DNA of 35,130 nt from Bacteroidota bacterium (GCA_024642705.1 JAHEAQ010000055.1:1-35130), one strand, 5' to 3'. Positions 25,335 to 34,709 are shown, numbered from the stretch's first letter. The notes: generated from the sequence alone by a model not told the origin. Numbers and translations: made by a program.

Positions 25335-26225
25335 TTAGGCTTCAATTAAACTTTCTACATGTCCCATAATGTTCGTAAAGAATACATCTTCTAAATTTAC
25401 AGGAACACGCTTAAACCCATTTCCAGGATCATTTTCATTTAATACATGAATCAGTGGTTTTCCAGTTACCAATTTGGTTGATATTACTGTAAAGTCCTTC
25501 TGGTATTGTGGTAATTCATTTTTAGAAATAACTTTCTCCCAAATTTTACCTTCCAAGGCATTTGTAGCAGCTAGTGGGGTCCCATTATACAAAAGCTTTC
25601 CATCATTAATAATGGCCATATTCGAGCACAATTCTTTGACATCATCCACAATATGTGTAGAAAGAATCACAATTACGTTTTCCCCAATTTCAGAAAGCAA
25701 ATTGTAAAATCTATTTCGTTCCCCTGGATCCAGACCAGCTGTAGGTTCATCAACAATAATCAATTTTGGGTTACCAATCAATGCTTGTGCGATACCAAAC
25801 CTCTGTTTCATTCCTCCTGAATACCCGCTTACTGCTTTCTTTCTATGATCGTAAAGATTTACCCTTTCTAATAAAGCTAACACCAACTCCTTTCTTTCTT
25901 TACCATTGCTGACTCCTTTCAATACAGCCATGTGATTCAAAAGATCGATAGCACTTACGCTTGGATAGACACCAAATTCTTGGGGTAAATAGCCAAGAAC
26001 TTTTCTCAATTCGTGTTTATGAACCAATACATCAATATCATCTAAATTAATACTTCCACTGTCTGGTTCTTGTAAAGTTGCAATGGTGCGCATCAAAGTA
26101 GATTTTCCAGCACCATTTGGTCCAAGTAAACCAAACATCCCTGTAGGAATAGTTAAAGAAATATTATCCAAAGCTTTTACTCCATTTGGATAGGTTTTAG
26201 ATAAATTATTAATAATTAAATCCAT
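25335..26225 (-). CDS. ABC transporter ATP-binding protein, partner of the permease/M1 fusion
   Basis: A 296-residue nucleotide-binding subunit of the ABC-2 (CcmA/NatA-like) class. It has Walker A GPNGAGKST (35-43), a Q-loop LPQEFG (80-85), the signature YSGGMKQR (135-142), Walker B LIIVDE (155-160) followed by PTAGLDP, and a switch His in STHIVDD. The C-terminal 80 residues are the variable regulatory part. It comes first in the minus-strand unit, followed by the permease/peptidase after 70 nt, and they should form one transporter. A TAACTTTG box is 64 nt upstream. Confidence 0.95.
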   Translation of the reverse strand: MDLIINNLSKTYPNGVKALDNISLTIPTGMFGLLGPNGAGKSTLMRTIATLQEPDSGSINLDDIDVLVHKHELRKVLGYLPQEFGVYPSVSAIDLLNHMAVLKGVSNGKERKELVLALLERVNLYDHRKKAVSGYSGGMKQRFGIAQALIGNPKLIIVDEPTAGLDPGERNRFYNLLSEIGENVIVILSTHIVDDVKELCSNMAIINDGKLLYNGTPLAATNALEGKIWEKVISKNELPQYQKDFTVISTKLVTGKPLIHVLNENDPGNGFKRVPVNLEDVFFTNIMGHVESLIEA

Positions 26226-26288
26226 TTATTTTTGGTTTTTGTTGTGATGAATTGCTTGATAAAAGTGTCTAAATCATTTAATATTTTG

Positions 26289-26296
26289 CAAAGTTA
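26289..26296 (-). promoter_or_regulatory. Candidate -7 box for the ABC transporter operon
   Basis: Minus-strand TAACTTTG, a full match to TAnnTTTG, 64 nt before the ATPase ATG at 26225. It is identical to the ilvE box. No clear -33 element. Confidence 0.42.
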
Positions 26297-26492
26297 CTTT
26301 GATGGACTAATTAATAAAATAATATTGACCAGATCCCATAATCATAAGATGAAACACTTATAATTTGGGTACAATTCAGTGATTATACCTGATTTTATTA
26401 TTTATTAATATACTATATATTGAATTTTGATAAAATCTAGATATTTAATTTTGTAAAAATTAAACTTTCACAATGAAAATTCAATACTTGCT

Positions 26493-28091
26493 TTAATCTG
26501 TATTTATTTGCAATATCATATCAGCAGCTTTTTCCGCTATCATCATTGTAGGTGCATGCGTATTTCCTCTGGTAACATTAGGCATTACAGAAGCATCAGC
26601 AATTCTCAAATTTTTAATACCATAAACTCTTAATTCCGGATCTACCACTGCCATTTCGTCAATTCCCATTTTACAAGTACTAGTTGGATGATATAATGTT
26701 TCTCCTGTGGATCTAATAAAATCTTCAATTTCAGCATCATCTTTTGGCAAGGGGTTCGGCAAGTAAACTCCTTTTCTGTAAGGTGCAAAAGCATCTGTCA
26801 TTCCTAATTTATATGCCAATTTATATCCCCAGATGGATCTCCTCATATCATCTTCTGTAGCCAAATAATTATGATCAATTGCTGGAGCAACGTCATGTCT
26901 CGCGGAAGATAGCTTAACAGTTCCATTGCTGCTAGGATTTAAAACCTTCCCTCCAATAGAATAGCCATTCCCCGTTTTAGGGCCTTTAAACCCATGTTCC
27001 TCAAAATATGCTGGCCCAAAATGGAATTGTGTATCCACAGCCGGCTGATCATTAGAAGATTGCACAAAGCCCCCTGATTCCCCTATATTACTATTAAATG
27101 GGCCTTGCTTAAAAATTAAATACTGGAATAAATTTTTTATGATGTTCGGAAATCGTTCAGCCGCATCCAAAGATTTTCGGTAACTGCTATGAAACATTGC
27201 AAAATAAACCAAATGATCTTGAAGATTTTTGCCTACGCCTTTTAAATTTTTAATAACAGGAATTCCAAGATTCTTCAAATCTTTACCATCTCCGATTCCT
27301 GATAATTGCAGAATTTGAGGGCTATGGTAAGCTCCGGCACATAGAATAATTTCTTTGTTAGCGACATATTTATGGGTTAAGCCATTTTGTTGAAATTCCA
27401 CACCTACGGCCGACTCCTTTTCTATAAGAATTCTTGTAACCTTTGCATTTGTCTCAATGGTCAAATTAGTTCTTTTACTTGCAGGATGTAAATATGCATC
27501 TGCCGCGCTGAATCTAGAACCATTTTTATTCGTAACTTGATACAAACCAAACCCTTCCTGTTCTTGCCCATTGAAATCTTGGTTGTTTTTATACCCCAAT
27601 TCCATTCCAGCTTTTACAAAAACTTTCGACAATTCATTGGTATAATTCCTATTGGTAACATATAATGGGCCATCCGTTCCATGGTATTCCGATTTTATCA
27701 CCTGTTGGTTCTCTGCTTTTTTAAAATAAGGTAAAACTTCCATGTAGGACCATCCTTTGTTTCCCATTGCGAACCATTCATTATAATCATGCCTATTTCC
27801 ACGAATATATATCATAGCATTTATACTTGAAGATCCCCCTAGAACCTTTCCCCTGGGAAGGAACATCGTCCTATCTTTCATATTTGATTGAGGTGTAGTA
27901 TAAAAAGCATAATCTACATCTTTCTTATATAGCTTAGGAAAAGCAGCGGGAATTTTGATATTCGAATCATCATCCTTACCTCCAGCTTCCAGAATAACGA
28001 CTGAATTTTTTCCATTTTCACTTAATCTGTTAGCCAAAACACAACCTGCGGACCCTGCTCCAATGATAATATAGTCGAATTTTTGTTCCAT
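26493..28091 (-). CDS. GMC family flavin oxidoreductase (choline dehydrogenase-like)
   Basis: A 532-residue FAD-dependent alcohol dehydrogenase of the glucose-methanol-choline family. It has the dinucleotide-binding IIIGAGSAGCVLANRL (8-23), GMC signature 1 in PRGKVLGGSSSINAMIYIRG, signature 2 around GAYHSPQILQLSGIG, and the C-terminal active-site region YHPTSTCKMG followed by GNTHAPTMMIAEKAADMI. It is cytoplasmic by sequence, with no signal peptide. The best-known relatives oxidise choline, aliphatic alcohols (AlkJ) or polyethylene glycol; the substrate cannot be fixed. It lies downstream of the acyl-CoA ligase on the same strand with a strong hairpin between them. It starts with ATG. Confidence 0.93.
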   Translation of the reverse strand: MEQKFDYIIIGAGSAGCVLANRLSENGKNSVVILEAGGKDDDSNIKIPAAFPKLYKKDVDYAFYTTPQSNMKDRTMFLPRGKVLGGSSSINAMIYIRGNRHDYNEWFAMGNKGWSYMEVLPYFKKAENQQVIKSEYHGTDGPLYVTNRNYTNELSKVFVKAGMELGYKNNQDFNGQEQEGFGLYQVTNKNGSRFSAADAYLHPASKRTNLTIETNAKVTRILIEKESAVGVEFQQNGLTHKYVANKEIILCAGAYHSPQILQLSGIGDGKDLKNLGIPVIKNLKGVGKNLQDHLVYFAMFHSSYRKSLDAAERFPNIIKNLFQYLIFKQGPFNSNIGESGGFVQSSNDQPAVDTQFHFGPAYFEEHGFKGPKTGNGYSIGGKVLNPSSNGTVKLSSARHDVAPAIDHNYLATEDDMRRSIWGYKLAYKLGMTDAFAPYRKGVYLPNPLPKDDAEIEDFIRSTGETLYHPTSTCKMGIDEMAVVDPELRVYGIKNLRIADASVMPNVTRGNTHAPTMMIAEKAADMILQINTD

Positions 28092-28147
28092 ATGTTTAAC
28101 TTAATATCTCAAGAAATTTAAAGATTTATAATGCAGCCTAATTAATG

Positions 28148-28183
28148 CTATTTTATCATTTTTTAATAAAAATGATAAAATAG
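28148..28183 (-). terminator. Strong AT-rich hairpin between acyl-CoA ligase and GMC gene
   Basis: A perfect 16-bp stem, CTATTTTATCATTTTT (28148-28163) with AAAAATGATAAAATAG (28168-28183), and a 4-nt loop. It starts 44 nt after the ligase stop (28228) and 56 nt before the GMC start. It could terminate the ligase transcript or form a structure in a shared leader. The symmetric A/T arms make strand assignment uncertain. Confidence 0.55.
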
Positions 28184-28214
28184 AAAATAACGTCCATTAA
28201 AATGTCGAAACAAA

Positions 28215-28222
28215 CAAATATA
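28215..28222 (-). promoter_or_regulatory. Weak candidate -7 box upstream of the GMC gene
   Basis: Minus-strand TATATTTG fits TAnnTTTG and lies 124 nt before the GMC ATG, upstream of the hairpin. If real, the leader RNA would carry the 16-bp hairpin. The pattern is short and the region A/T-rich, so chance is possible. Confidence 0.25.
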
Positions 28223-28227
28223 TTTTA

Positions 28228-29772
28228 CTACTTCCTTAGTTCTTTTTTTAGAATTTTACCCGTAGCACTCATGGGTAAAGCACTTAAAAATTCAACTGAT
28301 CTTGGATATTTATATGCTGCAATATGATCTTTTGAAAATTCGATTATCTCATTTTCGGAAACCTTCTTTCCTTCCTTTAAAACAACATAAGCTTTTATTT
28401 CTTCCCCATATTGTTCATCAGGAATGCCAATAACAGCAACAAGAGAAACTGAAGAATGCTTCATAATTACATCTTCAACTTCTCGAGGATATACATTAAA
28501 ACCACCTCTAATAATCATATCCTTAGTTCGATCAACAATATAATAATATCCATCTTCATCTTTAACTGCAACATCACCTGAATGAAGCCAACCTCCCTTC
28601 AAAGTTTCTTTATTAGCTTCGGGTTTTTTGTAATAACCTTTCATAACATTATGTCCTCGATATAATAATTCTCCTTTTTCTCCCACAGGAACTTCATTGT
28701 CATTATCATCCACTAATTTCACCTCGACTCCCCATACTGGAGTTCCTATACTTCCTGGTTTTCTTCCAACATCCATATGGTTGAAAGTAACTACCGGTGA
28801 CCCTTCGGACATTCCATATCCTTCCAAAATGGGAACATTAAATTTTGCTTCAAACCCTTCAAGAACCGCAATGGGTAATGAAGCACCTCCAGAAACGCAT
28901 ATCCTAAGCTGATCAGAAATGGCCTTAAGATCAAATTTTGTATTTTCATAGTTTAGTAAACCCCAATACATCGTGGGTACCCCTGCGAATAAAGAGATCT
29001 TATGTTTGGTCATTAATTCCAAAACCGTTTCCGCTTCAAATCTTGGCAATAAAACACTTGTATTCCCTTTATAAATTCCAGCATTCATTAGACAAGTCAT
29101 GGCAAAAATATGGAATAATGGTAAAACTATAAGTTGAGTATCCTCGTTTCCAGTATTTATAATATCTTTTGAAACAATTGCATTCAATAACAAATTAGAA
29201 TGTGTGAGTTCGGCACCCTTTGGCTTTCCAGTGGTTCCTGATGTATAAATAATAACAGCAGTATCTTCTGCATCTGTAGGTTCAGTTACCATTGTAGGGG
29301 ATTGTCCTCCCATAAGCATCCCAAGCGTCTTGGTATTTTCAATCGGAGATGGGTCAGCAGGTTTAGCTGTAATTACGTAAAAATACTCGCAATTATTAGC
29401 CTTTTGAAAACCAGCATATCCTTCTTCTACCATTGGCAAACCTGGGGCACCAAGAAAACAAAAATAAGCTTTTGAATCAGAATCCTGGAGATGGTATTCT
29501 ACTTCTTCTCTTTTTAAAAGTACGCTCAAAGGTACCACCACTGCCCCAGCTTTCAGAATTCCAAAATATACTATTGGAAAATATGGAATGTTAAGACAAC
29601 TCAAAGCAACTTTATCACCAGGTTGAATCCCTATCGATCTTAATCCATTTGCAACTTGATTTGCTGCACCATTAATTTGTGCATAATTAAGGTGAGTATC
29701 CATAAATATGAATGCATCTTTGGTTGGAAATCTCCTTGCACTGTCTTCTAAAATTACTGAAAGATTAAGCAT
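28228..29772 (-). CDS. Fatty-acid/acyl-CoA ligase (AMP-forming)
   Basis: A 514-residue acyl-adenylate ligase. It has the P-loop YTSGTTGKPKG (176-186), the A5 motif EGYGMSEGSPVV, A7 WLHSGDVAVKDEDGYYYIVDR followed by KDMIIRGGFNVYPREVE, and the C-terminal catalytic lysine in SATGKILKKE (about K506). Length and the absence of extra domains fit medium- or long-chain fatty acid-CoA ligases, activating a carboxylate to acyl-CoA through an acyl-AMP. The substrate cannot be told from sequence. The gene is divergent from the TauE/SafE permease and upstream of the GMC oxidoreductase. It starts with ATG; a TATTTTTG box (29821-29828) lies 49 nt upstream. Confidence 0.93.
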   Translation of the reverse strand: MLNLSVILEDSARRFPTKDAFIFMDTHLNYAQINGAANQVANGLRSIGIQPGDKVALSCLNIPYFPIVYFGILKAGAVVVPLSVLLKREEVEYHLQDSDSKAYFCFLGAPGLPMVEEGYAGFQKANNCEYFYVITAKPADPSPIENTKTLGMLMGGQSPTMVTEPTDAEDTAVIIYTSGTTGKPKGAELTHSNLLLNAIVSKDIINTGNEDTQLIVLPLFHIFAMTCLMNAGIYKGNTSVLLPRFEAETVLELMTKHKISLFAGVPTMYWGLLNYENTKFDLKAISDQLRICVSGGASLPIAVLEGFEAKFNVPILEGYGMSEGSPVVTFNHMDVGRKPGSIGTPVWGVEVKLVDDNDNEVPVGEKGELLYRGHNVMKGYYKKPEANKETLKGGWLHSGDVAVKDEDGYYYIVDRTKDMIIRGGFNVYPREVEDVIMKHSSVSLVAVIGIPDEQYGEEIKAYVVLKEGKKVSENEIIEFSKDHIAAYKYPRSVEFLSALPMSATGKILKKELRK

Positions 29773-29820
29773 GATTCAATTTTTTTTATTATTGTTTAAA
29801 TAATTGATTTTTTAGTTTTT

Positions 29821-29828
29821 CAAAAATA
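29821..29828 (-). promoter_or_regulatory. Candidate -7 box for the acyl-CoA ligase gene
   Basis: Minus-strand TATTTTTG fits TAnnTTTG, 49 nt before the ATG at 29772, in the divergent intergenic region shared with the TauE/SafE permease. A/T-rich context lowers confidence. Confidence 0.33.
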
Positions 29829-29953
29829 TTATACTCTAATTTAGTTCTTTTGTAAAATATTAATACAAAATTTATAATATTCGAAATATTAATTTAAACA
29901 AGAACTGTTGTGCTTATTAAAAATTTACTATAAATCCTAAAAACTCTTTTATT

Positions 29954-30826
29954 ATGGTCATTGCTATATGGTTTACTCTGATAATTTTATCCATTTTTTT
30001 TATATATACGTTAAGTAAAGACATTATAAAACACCAAAATATATTAGAAAAAGTTAGCGTGGCAAAAACAGCTGCTATTGGATTTGTCGTAAATTTTTTC
30101 GATGTGCTTGGTATCGGTGCTTTTGCGCCACAAACTGCCTTGTTGAAATTTACAAAACAGACAGAAGACAGATTGCTGCCAGGAACATTAAATGTGTCTA
30201 ACACTATTCCTGTCCTAATTCAAGCATTAATTTTCATACAAATTGTTGAAGTAGAACCTATAACATTAATCACAATGTTAATTTCAGCAACAATAGGTGC
30301 AATAATAGGAGCAGGAATAGTTTCTAAATTACCATTAAAGGTCATTCAAATTACGATGGGAATTGCTTTATTGGTGACAGCCTTTTTTATGCTTTCAGGT
30401 CAAATGAATTGGATTCAAGGAGGAGGAGAAGATATAGGGTTGACAGGTTGGAAATTGTTTTTGGCCATTGCCGCAAATTTTGTACTTGGAGCTTTAATGA
30501 CAGTTGGGATTGGTTTATATGCACCATGCATGGCATTAATTTATGCTTTAGGAATGTCTCCTTTGGTTGCTTTTCCAATAATGATGGGTTCATGTGCATT
30601 CTTAATGCCGCCTGCAGCTGCAAAATTTATTAAGGAAGGAGCATACAATAGGAAAGCATCCTTAAGTATGGCAATCCCGGGTGCAATTGCAGTTTTAATA
30701 GCAGCTTTTTTTGTAAAATCCCTTCCATTACATACGCTTAGATGGATTGTAATAGCTGTTATTATTTATACTTCCATTGTGATGCTGAGATCTGCAAGAC
30801 AAAACAACTTAGTATCCGAAAATTGA
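29954..30826 (+). CDS. TauE/SafE family sulfite-exporter-like permease
   Basis: An inner-membrane protein of 290 residues with about eight hydrophobic segments in two similar halves, as in TauE/SafE. The first half has the GFVVNFFDVLGIGAFAP stretch (about 43-59) and the second the related GALMTVGIGLYAPCMALIYALGMSPLVAFPIMMG (about 178-211). Family members are proposed to export sulfite, sulfoacetate or related organosulfur anions; direction and substrate are not visible here. The ATG start gives a normal N-terminal membrane segment. It stands alone, divergent from the acyl-CoA ligase, and no promoter box is clear. Confidence 0.88.
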   Translation: MVIAIWFTLIILSIFFIYTLSKDIIKHQNILEKVSVAKTAAIGFVVNFFDVLGIGAFAPQTALLKFTKQTEDRLLPGTLNVSNTIPVLIQALIFIQIVEVEPITLITMLISATIGAIIGAGIVSKLPLKVIQITMGIALLVTAFFMLSGQMNWIQGGGEDIGLTGWKLFLAIAANFVLGALMTVGIGLYAPCMALIYALGMSPLVAFPIMMGSCAFLMPPAAAKFIKEGAYNRKASLSMAIPGAIAVLIAAFFVKSLPLHTLRWIVIAVIIYTSIVMLRSARQNNLVSEN

Positions 30827-30974
30827 ACCTACTCATAATTTAATGGGCAATTTTCTGGGAAAAATAAATTGTTTAGTTGCAAGTGATATATTTAAACTCC
30901 ATAATTAATACCAAAACATAGAATTATATATAATATTTTTCTGATTTAAATATTTTCAAAAAATTAATTTCAAC

Positions 30975-32861
30975 ATGAATAAATCAATATTTTTTAGTCT
31001 TTTTTTGGTTTGCTTTTTAAGCATTCAATCAGGATTTACTCAAGTTTCTATAAACAGTTCAACTGAAGTTTCAGAAACTAGCGTTCAGGTTGAAAAAAAT
31101 GTAATGATTCCAGCTAAAGATGGAACTCTTCTGGCTACAGATATTTATCGTCCTAAAATAAATGGAAAATTAATTACTGACCCATTACCTGTTGTCTTAC
31201 AGAGAACTCCATACGGTAAATCAGAAGATCGATTCGTGCCAATTGCGGAATATTTCGCATCTAAAGGTTATGTTGTGGCAATACAAGATTTAAGAGGAAG
31301 GTATGATTCTGAAGGCATATTTACCAAGTATAATCCTTTAGAAGCTCCAGATGGTGCAGCCACAGTAGAATATCTTTCTGAATTACCGTACACTAATAAA
31401 AAAGTTGCGATGTGGGGCACCTCTTATGGAGCACATACTCAAGCAGATGCCTCAAAACTTAACCCAAAAGGCTTAGCAGCAATGATTATTAATATGGGCG
31501 GAATGACTAATGCATGGGATCATGCTGTTAGACAAGGAGGTGCTTTCGAGTTGGGAAGAGAGTTAACATGGGCTTTTAGACAAATTCCTGCAGAAATAAA
31601 AGACAGTGTGGTTCAAGCACATTTTGAATTGGAAAATATTGAAGATTGGTATACTGCTTGGCCATTCAGGAAAGGATTAAATCCACTTTCCATTGCTCCA
31701 AATTTCGAAGAATACATGTTGGAAGAATCCAAACATTCTGATTATGACGATTATTGGAAAGAAAAAGGCATTAATTGGATAGAATATTATGAGGAAACTG
31801 CGGATGTTCCAATGGTACATATTGGGGGCTGGTATGATATTTTTCTGAGAGGAACCATACAGAATTTTCAAGAATTGAAAAAAATTCAAAAATCTCCTAA
31901 ATGGCTCGTTATTGGACCTTGGACACATAGTGGAAATCAAAGGACATATGCTGGAGACGCAGATTTTGGGCCTATTTCAGCAATTACTGATTTTCAAACT
32001 CAATACCAAGTTTTATGGTTTGATTATCTGCTGAAAAACAAGAAAGATGCACTATTGCCTACTAAACCGATAAAATTATTTGTTATGGGCACTGGCGATG
32101 GCACAAAAAATAGTGATGGGAGGTTGAATCATGGAGGTTATTGGTTGGAAACAGAGAACTGGCCTTTAGAAAATACAACCATCAAAAAATATTATATCCA
32201 TCCAAATGGTGATCTGAATGAAATAGAATATGCCAACAATGAAAAATCAACAACTTTTACTTTTGACCCTCATCATCCAGTCCCCACTTTAGGTGGAAAT
32301 GTTTCCGCTCGCGTTAAAGACGGTGGATTTAATCAAAGGGAAAGGTCTGACTTCATAGGTAGTCAACCACCCTATTTGCCATTGAAATCTAGAGCTGATA
32401 TCCTTGTATTTCAGACAGAACCTTTGGAAAAAGATGTTCAAATAGTTGGTCCAATTGAAGTGAAACTATATTGCTCTTCAACTGCAACAGACACAGATTT
32501 TACTTTCAAATTAGTTGATGTGTATCCTCCAAGTATAGATTTTCCAGGAGGTTTTGAAATGAATTTGACAGATGGCATTGTACGAATGAGCTATAGAAAT
32601 GGTAGAACCGAAAGAGATTTAATTAATCCAAATGAAATATATGAGGTAGTACTAAACCCATTTCCAACTGCTAATGTATTCAAAAAAGGGCATAGAATCA
32701 GAGTTGATATTTCGAGTAGTAATTTCCCACGATGGGATATCAATCCAAATACTGGGGAACCAATGGGAGAGCATAGAAGAATGATAACAGCAGATAATAC
32801 AATATATCATTCTAAAGAATATCCGTCCACTATTTATTTACCGGTTGTGCCAATGAAATGA
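30975..32861 (+). CDS. Exported CocE/NonD family (S15-type) hydrolase
   Basis: A 628-residue alpha/beta hydrolase with a signal peptide (FFSLFLVCFLSIQSGFTQ). The N-terminal catalytic domain has IYRP, the RTPYGK substrate-pocket region, QDLRGRYDSEG, the nucleophile in GTSYGA (S150), an Asp in IGGWYDIF (D288) and a His in GPWTHSG (H318). The C-terminal half is the jelly-roll domain of the X-Pro dipeptidyl-peptidase/CocE family. Relatives include cocaine esterase, alpha-amino-acid ester hydrolases and glutaryl-7-ACA acylases. A periplasmic or secreted peptidase/esterase role is likely, and the exact substrate is open. It starts with ATG, monocistronic by spacing. Confidence 0.92.
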   Translation: MNKSIFFSLFLVCFLSIQSGFTQVSINSSTEVSETSVQVEKNVMIPAKDGTLLATDIYRPKINGKLITDPLPVVLQRTPYGKSEDRFVPIAEYFASKGYVVAIQDLRGRYDSEGIFTKYNPLEAPDGAATVEYLSELPYTNKKVAMWGTSYGAHTQADASKLNPKGLAAMIINMGGMTNAWDHAVRQGGAFELGRELTWAFRQIPAEIKDSVVQAHFELENIEDWYTAWPFRKGLNPLSIAPNFEEYMLEESKHSDYDDYWKEKGINWIEYYEETADVPMVHIGGWYDIFLRGTIQNFQELKKIQKSPKWLVIGPWTHSGNQRTYAGDADFGPISAITDFQTQYQVLWFDYLLKNKKDALLPTKPIKLFVMGTGDGTKNSDGRLNHGGYWLETENWPLENTTIKKYYIHPNGDLNEIEYANNEKSTTFTFDPHHPVPTLGGNVSARVKDGGFNQRERSDFIGSQPPYLPLKSRADILVFQTEPLEKDVQIVGPIEVKLYCSSTATDTDFTFKLVDVYPPSIDFPGGFEMNLTDGIVRMSYRNGRTERDLINPNEIYEVVLNPFPTANVFKKGHRIRVDISSSNFPRWDINPNTGEPMGEHRRMITADNTIYHSKEYPSTIYLPVVPMK

Positions 32862-32992
32862 GCTAATTATTGACCAATTCTTTTTATAGTAACTAAAAGT
32901 GAGAAGAAATTGATATAAATGAAGTCTACCAGAAAAAATTTTAATATCTTAAATGCGGAGTTCTCTTTATTTTTATTGTACAAAACATTTAC

Positions 32993-33727
32993 ATGCTAGA
33001 TTATTTTTTAGTAGAAAATGCAAGTTTTAAAAATTACAGTATAGAACATTTGGTGTGTTTTATAATTTGCATTTGGTTTATAATGTATATTCTAAGACTA
33101 GGCAGGCACAAATGGTCTTCAGAACAACAAGTGAAATTTTTAACAATCATATGTTTATTTGGAGCTTTCGCCCAAATATTCAAAGTTGTATACAAATATT
33201 ATGCTGGAATATTTGACGCAACCAATGATTTCCCGCTTCATTTATGCAATATATTGACACTTTTAATTCCCTTTGTGGTTTATTTCAAATCGAGATTTTT
33301 TTGGGGAATCACTTTTTTTTGGATTATTGCTGGTTGCGCACAATCTCTTTTCACTCCTACACTTACAGAAAATTTGCCTCATTATGAAGCCATCAGATAT
33401 TGGTCGGTACATGCAATTATAATTCTTGCTGCATTCTATGGATGGTATGTTTTTGGTTTTATTCCCACCATTAAAGATGCTATTTATTCTGCAATAGCTA
33501 TGAATATTTTGGCTGCAATAATTTATCCAATAAATTTATTTTTAGGTTCCAACTATATGTTTCTCAATGCTAAACCAGCTGGGAAAACATTTTATGATTT
33601 ACTTGGACCTTGGCCAGAATATATTTTGATGCTTGAAGTGGCTATCTTGATACTTTTTTCGTTAATTTTAGTTCCATTTTATTGGCAAAAAATCTTGTTG
33701 TTCTTTTCAAATAATAGCAATAAATAA
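32993..33727 (+). CDS. YwaF/TIGR02206 family integral membrane protein
   Basis: A 244-residue membrane protein with about seven hydrophobic segments. It matches the TIGR02206/YwaF pattern: EHLVCFIICIW near the N-terminus, the NDFPLHLCNI motif (about 78-87), HYEAIRYWSVHAIIILAAFY (about 129-148) and a C-terminal GPWPEYILMLEV stretch. The family's function is unknown. Some members are annotated as ABC-transporter-like integral membrane proteins without experimental support. It starts with ATG, stands alone, and is followed by a gene-poor region. Confidence 0.85.
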   Translation: MLDYFLVENASFKNYSIEHLVCFIICIWFIMYILRLGRHKWSSEQQVKFLTIICLFGAFAQIFKVVYKYYAGIFDATNDFPLHLCNILTLLIPFVVYFKSRFFWGITFFWIIAGCAQSLFTPTLTENLPHYEAIRYWSVHAIIILAAFYGWYVFGFIPTIKDAIYSAIAMNILAAIIYPINLFLGSNYMFLNAKPAGKTFYDLLGPWPEYILMLEVAILILFSLILVPFYWQKILLFFSNNSNK

Positions 33728-34326
33728 TCCCAATGTAAACCAACCAATATATTAAATTTTGAACTTAACAGATAAAAGAATTTCAACCATTATTAAATTG
33801 TTCTTGGTTAATGAAATAATATTTAAGATGTGTTTTTCAACAGCATAAGAGATGAAAATCGCACTTGGAAAAAATAATCTCTGCCGCTATTCAAGGAAAA
33901 ATGACCTTGAAAAAGGGCGTTGTTTTGTTTCGTTTTTTGCTCAATCAAAAAATGAAAAGATATCATTTACTTCAATATATATTTGATCACTGATTCTGTC
34001 GGTATTCTTCTTTGCTTATAATCAATTACTATCTCATTTTAAATGCAAATTAATAACCTAGGTAGACAATTAATTGACATGTAATGAATAATTTTGTCAT
34101 CCATTTTGGGCAAAAATTCTACCAAAACCAAATTCGTGGTTAATTCCTAACAAAAGGATGGCCGTATTGGACTACAATTATTGAAGCTCTTTAGGTTTAT
34201 AAGTACAAAACTCTAGCCAGAACTAGTACTTACAAATATTATAGAATACAATTCCTATATAATTAAAAGGGGTGTAAGCTAAATCAGCCTTGTATTTTGA
34301 TAATTACAAAAATGAGCAAAACCAAA
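33728..34326. other. Gene-poor spacer with small inverted repeats
   Basis: This 599-bp stretch has no convincing gene. A 44-codon frame from 33852 to 33986 has no family resemblance and is likely chance. Two short hairpins can be drawn: TTCAAGG (33890-33896) with CCTTGAA (33905-33911), and TAAGTAC (34200-34206) with GTACTTA (34226-34232). No T-run follows either, and no tRNA-like or repeat array is seen. A decayed gene or an unrecognised small RNA cannot be excluded. Confidence 0.5.
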
Positions 34327-34689
34327 CTAAAGCTTTTCCAAATTATATTTAGAATACTCATTTTCAATTAAATCTCCAGTATTCTTTGTTGATTCTGGTT
34401 CAAAAAGCATAACTGAAACTTCTTTAGCAGCAAAAGGGCGATGCTCTGTTCCTCGAGGAACAATCAAAAATTCACCTTTTGCTAAATAGACCTTTTTATC
34501 ACGAAATTCTAATAATAATTCTCCTTCTAAAACCAAAAACATTTCATCCTCATTATCGTGTTTATGCCACGGAAATTCGCCCAACAGTTTTGCAATTTTG
34601 ACGTGTTGCCCATTTAATTCACCGATAATTCTTGGATGCCAAAAATCATTGAAAAGGGATAATTTCTCCTCAATATTTACTTTTTTCAT
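34327..34689 (-). CDS. Small cupin-domain metalloprotein
   Basis: A 120-residue single-domain cupin. The first cupin motif HKHDNEDE-MFLVLEG gives H42, H44 and E49 with a Gly at the end (HxHx4Ex6G), and the second motif carries H83 in VPRGTEHRPF. These four residues form the typical metal site. Family members range from isomerases and dioxygenases to small sensors; the role here is open. It starts with ATG, directly after two overlapping inverted repeats that could hold its promoter or operator. A 64-nt gap separates it from the upstream small gene on the same strand. Confidence 0.88.
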   Translation of the reverse strand: MKKVNIEEKLSLFNDFWHPRIIGELNGQHVKIAKLLGEFPWHKHDNEDEMFLVLEGELLLEFRDKKVYLAKGEFLIVPRGTEHRPFAAKEVSVMLFEPESTKNTGDLIENEYSKYNLEKL

Positions 34690-34690
34690 G

Positions 34691-34709
34691 TTTATCTTTA
34701 AAAGATAAA
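34691..34709. repeat. Proximal inverted repeat directly upstream of the cupin gene
   Basis: TTTATCTTT (34691-34699) and AAAGATAAA (34701-34709) form a 9-bp palindrome with a single-base spacer, immediately adjacent to the cupin ATG (34689). It shares AAG with the left arm of the next repeat, so both hairpins cannot form fully at once. It could be an operator or part of the 5' leader. Confidence 0.5.

Noticed and set aside
33852-33986. A 44-codon frame in the gene-poor spacer
   Set aside because: No family resemblance, no start context and a composition expected by chance in A/T-rich DNA.
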